In this document: piece after piece, positions 1 to 6,033 of the stretch | Layout of the letters: every line of letters begins with the position of its first letter | Position numbering within the stretch: position 1 is the stretch's first letter | Assembly (NCBI GenBank): GCA_964479585.1 | Contig: CAYZMP010000064.1 | Location: 1 to 6,746 of the forward strand | Direction of reading: 5' to 3' | Length of the DNA stretch: 6,746 nucleotides | Source: UBA6182 sp964479585 | Lineage (GTDB): Bacteria > Bacillota_I > Bacilli_A > Erysipelotrichales > Erysipelotrichaceae | Made by a program: the position numbers and the translations under genes | The notes under the pieces: generated by a model | Seen by the model: the letters and a program-made list of their open reading frames with translations, nothing else | What the model was told of the DNA's origin: nothing | The model's database searches: none

Positions 1-51
1 CCTACAAACTTTAAAGGGTTATTTCTTGTGAACCCCTACAAACTTTATAGG
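1..51. repeat. Pair of 17-bp direct repeats at the left edge
   Basis: Two copies of a 17-bp sequence lie at 1-17 and 35-51, 34 bp apart. The first 13 bases, CCTACAAACTTTA, are identical and the remainder differs at one position (AAGG against TAGG). The right copy is itself an imperfect palindrome around a central C: seven of its eight arm positions pair. The left copy is less symmetrical. The first copy starts exactly at base 1, so more copies may lie outside the window. This could be the end of a tandem or interspersed repeat, a pair of protein-binding sites, or part of a small non-autonomous element. The repeat is seen directly; its function is unknown. Confidence 0.6.
14..37 (-). terminator. 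Possible hairpin between the repeats, weak terminator candidate
   Basis: Read on the minus strand, AGGGGTT and AACCCTT can pair as a 7-bp stem with one G-U wobble around a 10-base loop. The wobble exists only in RNA made in the metK direction. The core GGGTT/AACCC stem (16-20 with 31-35) is perfect. It is followed by a poor T tract, so it is not a convincing intrinsic terminator. It may instead be part of the repeat structure. Confidence 0.25.
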
Positions 52-70
52 CCCGTCGAAAAATGAAATT

Positions 71-85
71 ATGCCAACTTGGCAT
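71..85. other. 15-bp palindrome downstream of metK
   Basis: ATGCCAACTTGGCAT is a perfect inverted repeat with 7-base arms around a single central C. On the minus strand, the direction of metK transcription, it is followed by a T-rich stretch (AATTTCATTTTT), so it could be a small intrinsic terminator about 45 bases after the metK stop. The stem would be only 5 bp if a 5-base loop forms, which is weak. The near-perfect dyad would also suit a dimeric regulator binding site for a gene to the left of the window. The sequence does not decide between the two. Confidence 0.4.
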
Positions 86-128
86 CTGATAACACTAAGG
101 AGTTAATTATAATAACTTTTTGTTGTTT

Positions 129-1286
129 TTAAAGGTATTTCTTCAAATCATCCACTCGATCAAGTTTTTCCCAAGGCATGTTGTCTCTTCCCATATGTCC
201 ATAGGCTGCCACTTGTTTGTAGATTGGTCTACGTAAATCCAATGATTCAATAATAGCGGATGGGCTTAAATTAAATTCTTTACTAATAATATCAGCTAGT
301 TGATCATCACTTATAACACCTGTATTAAAACTATCCACAAAAATACTAACTGGTTTTGCGACACCGATAGCATACGCCAATTGAACTTCTACTTTTGATG
401 CAAGTTTTGCAGCCACGATATTTTTGGCTACATAGCGTGCTGCATACGCTGCAGAACGATCGACTTTTGTTGGATCTTTTCCACTAAAAGCTCCACCACC
501 ATGACGAGCCATTCCACCATAAGTATCCACGATAATTTTGCGACCTGTTAAACCACTATCTCCTTGTGGGCCACCCACAACAAAGCGTCCTGTAGGATTA
601 ATTAGTATACGTGTATATGAATCAAGTAATGAAGCATCAATTGTTGGTTGAATAACATGTTGAATCATGTCTTTAATTAGTCTTTTATGGCTCACTTTGT
701 CAGAATGTTGCGTAGATAAGACAATCGTATCCACTCGTACTGGTTTATCGTTGTCATATTCAACGGTTACTTGTGTTTTACCATCAGGACGTAAGTAATC
801 CACTATTTTTTCTTTACGTACTTGAGCGAGCCTTTTTGAAAGTTTGTGGGCTAAGACAATTGGAAGTGGCATGTATTCTTTAGTCTCATCGCATGCATAA
901 CCAAACATCATACCTTGATCACCTGCACCATGACTTTTAAAACCATTGGCATCTTTTTCATCAACACCCATTGATATATCAGGCGACTGCTCATCAATCG
1001 ATGTTAATACTGCACATGTTGTACCATCAAAACCATATTTTGCACGATCATAACCGATTTCGACAATTGTATCACGAGCAATTTTGGGGATATCCACATA
1101 ACAATCGGTGGTAATTTCACCCATTACTAGAACTAATCCAGTATTCACTGCTGTTTCACAAGCAACTCGTGCTTTTGGATCTTGCGCTAAAATTGCATCT
1201 AATATCGCATCTGAAATCTGATCACAAATTTTATCAGGGTGACCTTCAGTCACTGATTCACTTGTAAATAATACTTTATTTTTCAT
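129..1286 (-). CDS. metK: S-adenosylmethionine synthetase (methionine adenosyltransferase)
   Basis: MetK condenses methionine and ATP to S-adenosylmethionine, releasing phosphate and pyrophosphate. It is a cytosolic enzyme that supplies the cell's methyl donor. The 385-residue product has the usual bacterial length (E. coli about 384). The signatures appear in order: TEGHPDK near residues 13-19, whose His and Asp bind ATP and magnesium; GAGDQG at 120-125; the GGPQGDSGLTGRK segment at 238-250; the glycine-rich GGGAFSGKDPTKVD loop at 263-276; and AYGHMGR at 361-367 near the C terminus. The start is firm: an AAAAAGGAG ribosome-binding site ends five bases before the ATG. The gene lies 48 bp downstream of the diguanylate cyclase on the same strand and may be read from its own promoter in that gap. 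The gap is too short to hold an S-box, SMK-box or T-box leader, so riboswitch control right at this gene is unlikely. No key residue looks missing. Confidence 0.98.
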   Translation of the reverse strand: MKNKVLFTSESVTEGHPDKICDQISDAILDAILAQDPKARVACETAVNTGLVLVMGEITTDCYVDIPKIARDTIVEIGYDRAKYGFDGTTCAVLTSIDEQSPDISMGVDEKDANGFKSHGAGDQGMMFGYACDETKEYMPLPIVLAHKLSKRLAQVRKEKIVDYLRPDGKTQVTVEYDNDKPVRVDTIVLSTQHSDKVSHKRLIKDMIQHVIQPTIDASLLDSYTRILINPTGRFVVGGPQGDSGLTGRKIIVDTYGGMARHGGGAFSGKDPTKVDRSAAYAARYVAKNIVAAKLASKVEVQLAYAIGVAKPVSIFVDSFNTGVISDDQLADIISKEFNLSPSAIIESLDLRRPIYKQVAAYGHMGRDNMPWEKLDRVDDLKKYL

Positions 1287-1312
1287 GCTTACTCCTTTTT
1301 ATCACAACAAAC

Positions 1313-1342
1313 ATTTTAACACTCTTTACTCTATTTATTCAA
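1313..1342 (-). promoter_or_regulatory. Candidate metK promoter
   Basis: On the minus strand, TTGAAT (1337-1342) and TAAAAT (1313-1318) are separated by 18 bp. The -10 box matches the sigma-A consensus at five of six bases and the -35 box at four of six. Transcription would begin near 1306, giving a leader of about 20 bases that contains the ribosome-binding site. The -35 overlaps the last codons and stop of the upstream cyclase gene. Read-through from that gene is equally possible, because no terminator hairpin is visible in the gap. Confidence 0.4.
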
Positions 1343-3023
1343 CAAATCCTATAGTATTCCTTGCATTATTAGAAGACACTCTCGATTTTAGTTCAACTTT
1401 GTGCTCATACATTTTCTTATCTGCTCTAGAAAGAGTATCACTAAAGGAAGTGTCTATGTCTTTATTATAAAGTGCATCACCATAGGCTAGTTCAAATTCA
1501 TAGTCAAGAGATGATTGTTTTTCAAAAATGGCTTGTTTAAACTGAATCATTTTTTCTTTAAATACACTCTCAGAAACATCAAAGAGTAAACAAGCAAATT
1601 CATCGCCCCCAACACGATAAGACTGTCCAATATCATGAAAACTATGCTCAATTAAGTTGTATGTATCTTTTATTGCTTGATCTCCTTTAGCATGACCCAA
1701 CGTATCGTTTATTATTTTTAGATTGTTTAAATCAAAGAAAACGACACGTAATGAGTTATGAGGATTATTGTTTAATAACTCTTCACTATCTTTATTAAAG
1801 GCTAAGCGGTTTTTAGCTGTTGTTAGTGGATCGATATGAGCCAACACTTCATATTTTTGTGCTAACTTACTTCTTTGAATAATCGATATCGCTACTTTAA
1901 TGTATTCTACTATTTGTACGATTAAAAAGATAAACAATCCTAGTAAAATAAACGTAGATGTATTTGTGAAATTATTCAAAAAGAAATTAATAAACTCAGC
2001 AACCCCTGCTACAATAATAATACTCATTCTTTGTAAAAACATTAGCGCATTTTTATTTTTATATTTGAGAATTTCATACATGTTCATCACAATAATGATG
2101 AACGTTATAATTAGAATTAATATATTCGTCAGCTGAACAGTTTCAAAAAAATCAGCAATCCCAAAAAGCTGTAAAGCTAAAACTGTCCAAAAGTTTATGA
2201 CTAGTATTATGATAATTATATATACAAACAACACTCTTTTATAGGATACTAAGACATAATCTTTGATATAGATAAGTAGTGGAATCATAAACGATGCTAT
2301 CATTAAATAAGAAAGCCCACCATGAATAAACTGACTAGATATTAAAAATTGCATCATTCTAGATTCACCAAACATCCAAAAACCTAAAAACAGTGTAAAC
2401 AAAGCTAGTAGTTGATTTGGACGACTATTTTCATTGGATAAAAACGTGGTTAACAATAAAAACAAGAAGCTTAAAACAATAACTAGCAATGAAGTAACAA
2501 GCATTAGACCATAGTTAGTAAACAAAAACATTTGTATTGAACCAACATCTCCGACATACAGTGAGTTAATCGATGAAGCCATTGCTGAATAAGGAGAAGA
2601 TAATTGAAGTGTTAATTGTTTGTTTTGAGAACCGCCTTCAATGGTAATAATGTTCCACATACTTGCGACTGGTGGTATTTGATTTTTATCTTTAAAGTTT
2701 TCATAAATCAATTGATCATCAACATACACTTGTAAGTATTGAAGCGATGAACGTAAAAGTAAATGTTGTTGGTTGACAAACGTATCTGGTAATGTCGTTG
2801 TTAGTGTTATGACTTGATCTTTTTTAGCGTCAATTATTGCAGGTAATCGTTGATTATCCATCAACTGATTATCAACTGTTACACTAAATAATTCATCATA
2901 AAGATCAACTTGTGCAGAAGGTAGTTTTAAATCGTTACCTGAAAATGTTAACGCAAAAACAACAAACGCTACTATTGTTATTAATAATGAACCATACATA
3001 ATGAAAAGTCGTCTTTTTTTCAT
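1335..3023 (-). CDS. Membrane-bound diguanylate cyclase (GGDEF domain) with extracellular sensor region
   Basis: This is a predicted integral membrane enzyme that joins two GTP molecules into c-di-GMP. Numbering from the ATG at 3023 (562 residues), there is one N-terminal helix (about 6-27) and then an extracellular, beta-rich stretch of about 135 residues with a jelly-roll-like look (YLQVYVDDQLIYENF, 96-110). Seven further helices lie near 172-195, 205-219, 237-254, 263-286, 300-316, 333-349 and 357-375. The cytoplasmic GGDEF domain covers about 395-545. It holds DPLTTAKNR (398-406), a metal-binding Asp in FFDLNNLK (near 431), NDTLGHAKGD (439-448), the intact GGDEF signature (472-476) and ADKKMYEHK (534-542). 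The order resembles 7TMR-DISM receptors, though the extracellular part is not clearly a known DISM domain. The RxxD inhibitory site before GGDEF is absent: His and Gly replace Arg and Asp. A GTG six bases upstream (3029) is an alternative start. The catalytic family is certain; the signal sensed is unknown. Confidence 0.93.
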   Translation of the reverse strand: MKKRRLFIMYGSLLITIVAFVVFALTFSGNDLKLPSAQVDLYDELFSVTVDNQLMDNQRLPAIIDAKKDQVITLTTTLPDTFVNQQHLLLRSSLQYLQVYVDDQLIYENFKDKNQIPPVASMWNIITIEGGSQNKQLTLQLSSPYSAMASSINSLYVGDVGSIQMFLFTNYGLMLVTSLLVIVLSFLFLLLTTFLSNENSRPNQLLALFTLFLGFWMFGESRMMQFLISSQFIHGGLSYLMIASFMIPLLIYIKDYVLVSYKRVLFVYIIIIILVINFWTVLALQLFGIADFFETVQLTNILILIITFIIIVMNMYEILKYKNKNALMFLQRMSIIIVAGVAEFINFFLNNFTNTSTFILLGLFIFLIVQIVEYIKVAISIIQRSKLAQKYEVLAHIDPLTTAKNRLAFNKDSEELLNNNPHNSLRVVFFDLNNLKIINDTLGHAKGDQAIKDTYNLIEHSFHDIGQSYRVGGDEFACLLFDVSESVFKEKMIQFKQAIFEKQSSLDYEFELAYGDALYNKDIDTSFSDTLSRADKKMYEHKVELKSRVSSNNARNTIGFVE

Positions 3024-3036
3024 ATTCACCTTTTCC
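3024..3036 (-). promoter_or_regulatory. Ribosome-binding region of the diguanylate cyclase; ambiguous GTG/ATG start
   Basis: The minus strand reads AAGGAAAAGGTGAAT just before ATG. The inner AGGTGA pairs with the anti-Shine-Dalgarno end at proper distance for the ATG at 3023, whereas AAGGA sits four bases before the GTG at 3029. I prefer the ATG because the predicted transcription start (near 3037) would leave the outer AAGG at the extreme 5' end of the message. The two choices differ by only two residues. Confidence 0.5.
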
Positions 3037-3043
3037 TTTTCTT

Positions 3044-3073
3044 ATTGTATGAATAAATGAAGTAAAATATCAA
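3044..3073 (-). promoter_or_regulatory. Predicted sigma-A-type promoter of the diguanylate cyclase gene
   Basis: On the minus strand, TTGATA (3068-3073) and TACAAT (3044-3049) are separated by 18 bp. Each matches the consensus at five of six positions. Transcription would start near 3037, leaving a very short leader of about 14 bases. The -35 box lies back to back with the -35 box of the divergent plus-strand promoter, about 21 bp away, with the 8-bp palindrome TTAATTAA (3077-3084) between them. Confidence 0.6.
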
Positions 3074-3094
3074 TCATTAATTAAAGAAAATTTG

Positions 3095-3123
3095 TTGTTA
3101 CTACACTACTTCCCCTATATAAT
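3095..3123 (+). promoter_or_regulatory. Predicted sigma-A-type promoter of the DUF2254-patatin operon
   Basis: TTGTTA (3095-3100) and a perfect TATAAT (3118-3123) are separated by the ideal 17 bp. The start of transcription would fall near 3130, just before the ribosome-binding site. This leaves a leader of about 16 bases and no room for a riboswitch or attenuator. Confidence 0.65.
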
Positions 3124-3131
3124 GAGATTAC

Positions 3132-3138
3132 AAGGGGG
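3132..3138 (+). promoter_or_regulatory. Ribosome-binding site that fixes the DUF2254 gene start
   Basis: AAGGGGG ends seven bases before the ATG at 3146. A longer reading frame opens with TTG at 3092, but that codon lies within or before the promoter -35 region and has no ribosome-binding site, so the shorter start is correct. Confidence 0.8.
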
Positions 3139-3145
3139 AAATTGT

Positions 3146-4438
3146 ATGATAAATAAGTACTTGTTACAAATCAAAAAGAGTGTTTGGGTATATCCTGCTT
3201 TCTATGGCGTCTTATCTTTTTTGTTTGCGCTTGTCTTTGCATGGCTTGATACAAACACCTTGTTTGAGCTTTCCGATTATGTACCTACCCTTTTTTTAAC
3301 ATCGATTGATTTAGCACAAACAATTTTACAAGTTATCGCTGGCTCTTTAATGACCATGATGACGTTTACTTTTTCTACTACCATGGTTGTTTTAACAACC
3401 TATTCCTCACAGTTTTCTCCTAGAACAGTGGAAAACTTTTTATCTGATGATAAAACAATGAAAGCATTGGGAGTCTTTTTAGGTGGATTTGTTTATGCTA
3501 TGACAACTTTATTGTTTATGCGTGTTTCTTTGGATGAAAAAGTAGTGGTTTCTGCAACTATAGCTATTGTTTTCGCCATCTTTTGTTTGTTTCACTTTAT
3601 TTTATACATTCATCATGTAGGTTCTTACATACAAACAAACAATTTAATTTTACGATTATACAATTCAGCTGTTACTCGAATCAATGATTATCATAAGCTT
3701 GTAGATACAGCTTCATTTAGTAAAACCATTGATATGGCACCTTATTCCTATGTCATTCATTTACAAAGCAAACGATATGGATACATTCAATTTATTAATC
3801 ATCAAAAACTATCTAAGATCGCAAATGAAAACAAGTTAATTATAGTGAGTGAGAAAATCATTGGTCAATTTATATCGGATAAAACTTCTTTAATTGCAAT
3901 CTATTCTAATGAAGCAACAAAACTTGATGAAGCTTTGACAAATTCTATTTTAGATGCAATTACGATAGGATATGAGAAAACAGAACTTCAAGACTTTAAT
4001 TTTTCAATTCAAAAAATTGTGGAAATAGGATTAAGAGCCATATCGCCTGGAGTAAATGATCCAAATACGGCTAATCATTGTTTAAAAATGATTGGAATTT
4101 TATTATCCATGCTTTCAAACTTAGATGATGGTTATTTTATCTTGGAAAAAGATAAAGAAAATGAGTATAAAGCAATTTTTGAAGCGATTAGTTTTAAAGA
4201 AGAGATATATTTTGCCTTTTATCAAATGGTTCATTATGGAAAAAGCGATATTAGTGTCATGCTATCAATATTACAAGCCATTAAGTTTGCGATGGAAAAG
4301 GCTACATTAAATAATAAAAAAGAGCTATTAAACTTTGTGGAGTACATATGGGAAAAACTTGATGCGTCTTTGTTACAAGGATTCGATAAAGAAGTATTAG
4401 AAAAGTCGAAAAAAGAAATATTTGCCTTAAGTGTATAG
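3146..4438 (+). CDS. DUF2254 family integral membrane protein
   Basis: This 430-residue protein belongs to the DUF2254 family of predicted membrane proteins, whose function has not been established as far as I know. Four membrane helices are visible near residues 15-33, 57-84, 106-126 and 133-157, followed by a soluble C-terminal part of about 270 residues. Family hallmarks are SSQFSPR (87-93) after the second helix, the paired histidines (156-157) at the end of the fourth, and the segment from QDFNFSIQK (282-290) to RAISPGVNDPNTA (297-309), which matches the conserved ALSPGxNDP motif. The length is close to the family norm and nothing looks broken. It is first in a two-gene operon. The patatin-like gene follows after 11 bases, with its ribosome-binding site overlapping this gene's stop codon, so the two are probably translated together. 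A role at the membrane or envelope, such as transport, channel or lipid-linked, is inference only. Confidence 0.9.
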   Translation: MINKYLLQIKKSVWVYPAFYGVLSFLFALVFAWLDTNTLFELSDYVPTLFLTSIDLAQTILQVIAGSLMTMMTFTFSTTMVVLTTYSSQFSPRTVENFLSDDKTMKALGVFLGGFVYAMTTLLFMRVSLDEKVVVSATIAIVFAIFCLFHFILYIHHVGSYIQTNNLILRLYNSAVTRINDYHKLVDTASFSKTIDMAPYSYVIHLQSKRYGYIQFINHQKLSKIANENKLIIVSEKIIGQFISDKTSLIAIYSNEATKLDEALTNSILDAITIGYEKTELQDFNFSIQKIVEIGLRAISPGVNDPNTANHCLKMIGILLSMLSNLDDGYFILEKDKENEYKAIFEAISFKEEIYFAFYQMVHYGKSDISVMLSILQAIKFAMEKATLNNKKELLNFVEYIWEKLDASLLQGFDKEVLEKSKKEIFALSV

Positions 4439-4449
4439 GAGAAAAAAAG

Positions 4450-5202
4450 ATGAGTAAAAAAATTGGATTAGCATTAGGTGGTGGTGGAACTAGAGGGTTT
4501 GCACACATTGGTGTTATACAAGCATTAGAAGAAAACAACATCACCTTTGACGTCGTTGCAGGAACAAGTGCAGGTTCTATCGTTGGTGGATTAGTTGCTA
4601 ATGGATACAAGGCCGATGAAATATTTAAAATAATGAAAGATAATAAACTAACTGATCTTGTTAAGGTTAATTTACCTGTGGATGGCTTTTTATCTTTGGA
4701 TCATTTGCAAACTAAACTGAAAAATTTTTTACCAGAATCTTTTTCTCAATTAAAACTTCCTTTTTATGCTACTGTTACTAACTTGTTAAATGGTGAAGTA
4801 GAATACTTACATCAAGGAGATGTAGCAAAAGCAATTCAAGCCTCTTCGTCTATTCCTGTACTTTTTTCTCCTGTTATTATTGATGATGTTGTGTATGTGG
4901 ATGGTGGGCTTAAAAATAATGTTCCTATAGCTCCATTAATGGACCAATGCGATGTTATTGTAGCAATTGATATTATGCCAATTGAAAAAGTTTCCTCTTT
5001 AAAAGGACTACAGGAGATTGCAACAAGAACATTCCAATTAGGTATAACACCTTACAGTGAACAAGAAAAAGAAGCATGCACCATTCTTATTGAACTGCAA
5101 CACTTAGAAGATTATCATATTTTAGATTCATCAAAAGCGGATGAAATATTTGAAATAGGATATAACTATGCTAAAGATCTTGATATTAGTAAACTAAAAT
5201 AG
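4450..5202 (+). CDS. Patatin-like phospholipase / serine acylhydrolase (RssA/NTE-type)
   Basis: This is a predicted lipid acyl hydrolase with the patatin fold and a Ser-Asp catalytic dyad. The 250-residue protein has the glycine-rich oxyanion loop GGGGTRG (10-16), the nucleophile elbow GTSAG with Ser40 (38-42), the ASSSIPVLFSPV segment (131-142) and the DGG motif with catalytic Asp151 (151-153). It matches the size of the short bacterial RssA/YlbK-like group and has no signal peptide or membrane helix, so it is probably cytosolic, acting at the inner face of the membrane. The substrate cannot be told from sequence; phospholipids or other acyl esters are likely. AGGAG at 4437-4441 overlaps the stop of the DUF2254 gene and lies eight bases before the ATG, pointing to translational coupling. 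Its last nine bases overlap the end of the convergent methyltransferase gene. A run of seven Ts (5205-5211) follows the stop, but no good hairpin precedes it. Confidence 0.92.
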   Translation: MSKKIGLALGGGGTRGFAHIGVIQALEENNITFDVVAGTSAGSIVGGLVANGYKADEIFKIMKDNKLTDLVKVNLPVDGFLSLDHLQTKLKNFLPESFSQLKLPFYATVTNLLNGEVEYLHQGDVAKAIQASSSIPVLFSPVIIDDVVYVDGGLKNNVPIAPLMDQCDVIVAIDIMPIEKVSSLKGLQEIATRTFQLGITPYSEQEKEACTILIELQHLEDYHILDSSKADEIFEIGYNYAKDLDISKLK

Positions 5203-6033
5203 ACTTTTTTTCTTACATACATACACAAACACATCAATCGTAATGGATTCAAAATCAGAAGATAAACTTAAGTTGTTTTTACTAATAGGAGACATGGTCA
5301 TAATATCAACTTTTTGTGCAGATGAAATTTCTACTTCATCAACAACTCGCTCTTTTAATACAATATCAAAATGCTGTTTTAACACTTGTTCAATGTTTGC
5401 AATATTTTTTGATTCATCTTTATCAATCACTTGTTCTTGTCTTAGCTCTTTAAAATGAGTTGCTAGAGGGACCACTTTTATTAACGCTCCCTCTTTTTTT
5501 AATACTCGGATAAACTCATTGTAATTTGCAGGAGAAAAAACATTGAGGATACAATCAAACTGATGATCATTAAATGGTAAGTTTGTTATATCTGCAACAA
5601 TCCAAGATATTTCAGTTGATAAGTTCGTTGCCAAAGCTATCGCATCTTTCGATAAATCAATACCAAAAATGCGACCATTAATATGCTGACTTATTTTTTG
5701 TAGTAATGATCCTTCACCTGTTCCGACATCGAGTAATGTAATAGTGGTTGTAAAAAGAGTTGTTATATGTGATGTAATTGTTGAAATGACTGAATCAAAT
5801 ATCCCTTCTTTTATCATTTTTTGTCGACTGATAAAGAATGAACGATCATAAAATTGATCATTGTTCGTAAAACTTAGATTAACGGTTCCTTTTTTTGATA
5901 TATCGTAACTATGCTTGTTTTTACATACTATCGTTTGATTTTGGACACTCATGGATTGATGACATAATGGGCATGATAAAACATGTTGATGGTTTTGGTA
6001 TAGATCAATAGCCATTTCTTTTTTAGTTTTCAT
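5194..6033 (-). CDS. RlmA-type 23S rRNA (guanine-N1)-methyltransferase
   Basis: This SAM-dependent enzyme is predicted to methylate N1 of a guanine in hairpin 35 of 23S rRNA: G745 in the RlmA(I) group, G748 in the RlmA(II)/TlrB group usual in Gram-positives. The 279-residue product begins with the zinc-binding site of the family, Cys21, Cys24, Cys37 and His41 (CPLC then CKNKH), followed by YDISKKGTVNL (43-53). The Rossmann methyltransferase domain shows DVGTGEG (102-108), the SAM-ribose Asp126 in GIDLS, ADITNLPF (147-154), the family motif FSPANYNEFIRVLKKEG (166-182) and PLATHFKELR (189-198). No catalytic element appears lost. The start is supported by AAAGGAG nine bases upstream, which lies inside the coding end of the preceding membrane-protein gene. 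The two overlap by 11 bases and are probably cotranscribed and coupled. RlmA(I) and RlmA(II) cannot be separated by eye, so no gene number is given. Confidence 0.9.
   Translation of the reverse strand: MKTKKEMAIDLYQNHQHVLSCPLCHQSMSVQNQTIVCKNKHSYDISKKGTVNLSFTNNDQFYDRSFFISRQKMIKEGIFDSVISTITSHITTLFTTTITLLDVGTGEGSLLQKISQHINGRIFGIDLSKDAIALATNLSTEISWIVADITNLPFNDHQFDCILNVFSPANYNEFIRVLKKEGALIKVVPLATHFKELRQEQVIDKDESKNIANIEQVLKQHFDIVLKERVVDEVEISSAQKVDIMTMSPISKNNLSLSSDFESITIDVFVYVCKKKSLF

Noticed and set aside
1..51. CRISPR array at the left edge
   Set aside because: The two 17-bp copies are only 34 bp apart start to start, the units are short and imperfect, only two are present, and no cas gene is in the window.
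97..122. Plus-strand AAGGAG followed by a possible gene start
   Set aside because: No ATG or GTG follows at workable distance, and any TTG start leads into antisense metK.
1285..1470. Small plus-strand open frame across the metK-cyclase gap
   Set aside because: It is antisense to the cyclase C-terminus and to the metK start region, has no ribosome-binding site, and its composition follows from the genes it overlaps.
1900..2136. Plus-strand open frame inside the cyclase gene
   Set aside because: It is the antisense shadow of membrane-helix codons; no start signal or protein-like pattern of its own.
3092..3145. Upstream TTG start adding 18 residues to the DUF2254 protein
   Set aside because: The TTG sits at the promoter -35 box, upstream of the likely transcription start, and has no ribosome-binding site, while the ATG at 3146 has AAGGGGG at good distance.
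4125..4310. Plus-strand open frame in another frame of the DUF2254 gene
   Set aside because: It lies wholly inside a well-supported gene in a different frame and has no ribosome-binding site.
4302..4610. Minus-strand open frame of 102 codons
   Set aside because: It is antisense to the end of the DUF2254 gene and the start of the patatin gene, both of which carry clear family motifs; its proline-rich look comes from antisense reading of the glycine codons.
5243..5458. Plus-strand open frame antisense to the RlmA-type gene
   Set aside because: It is a shadow of that gene's C-terminal half, with no start signal.
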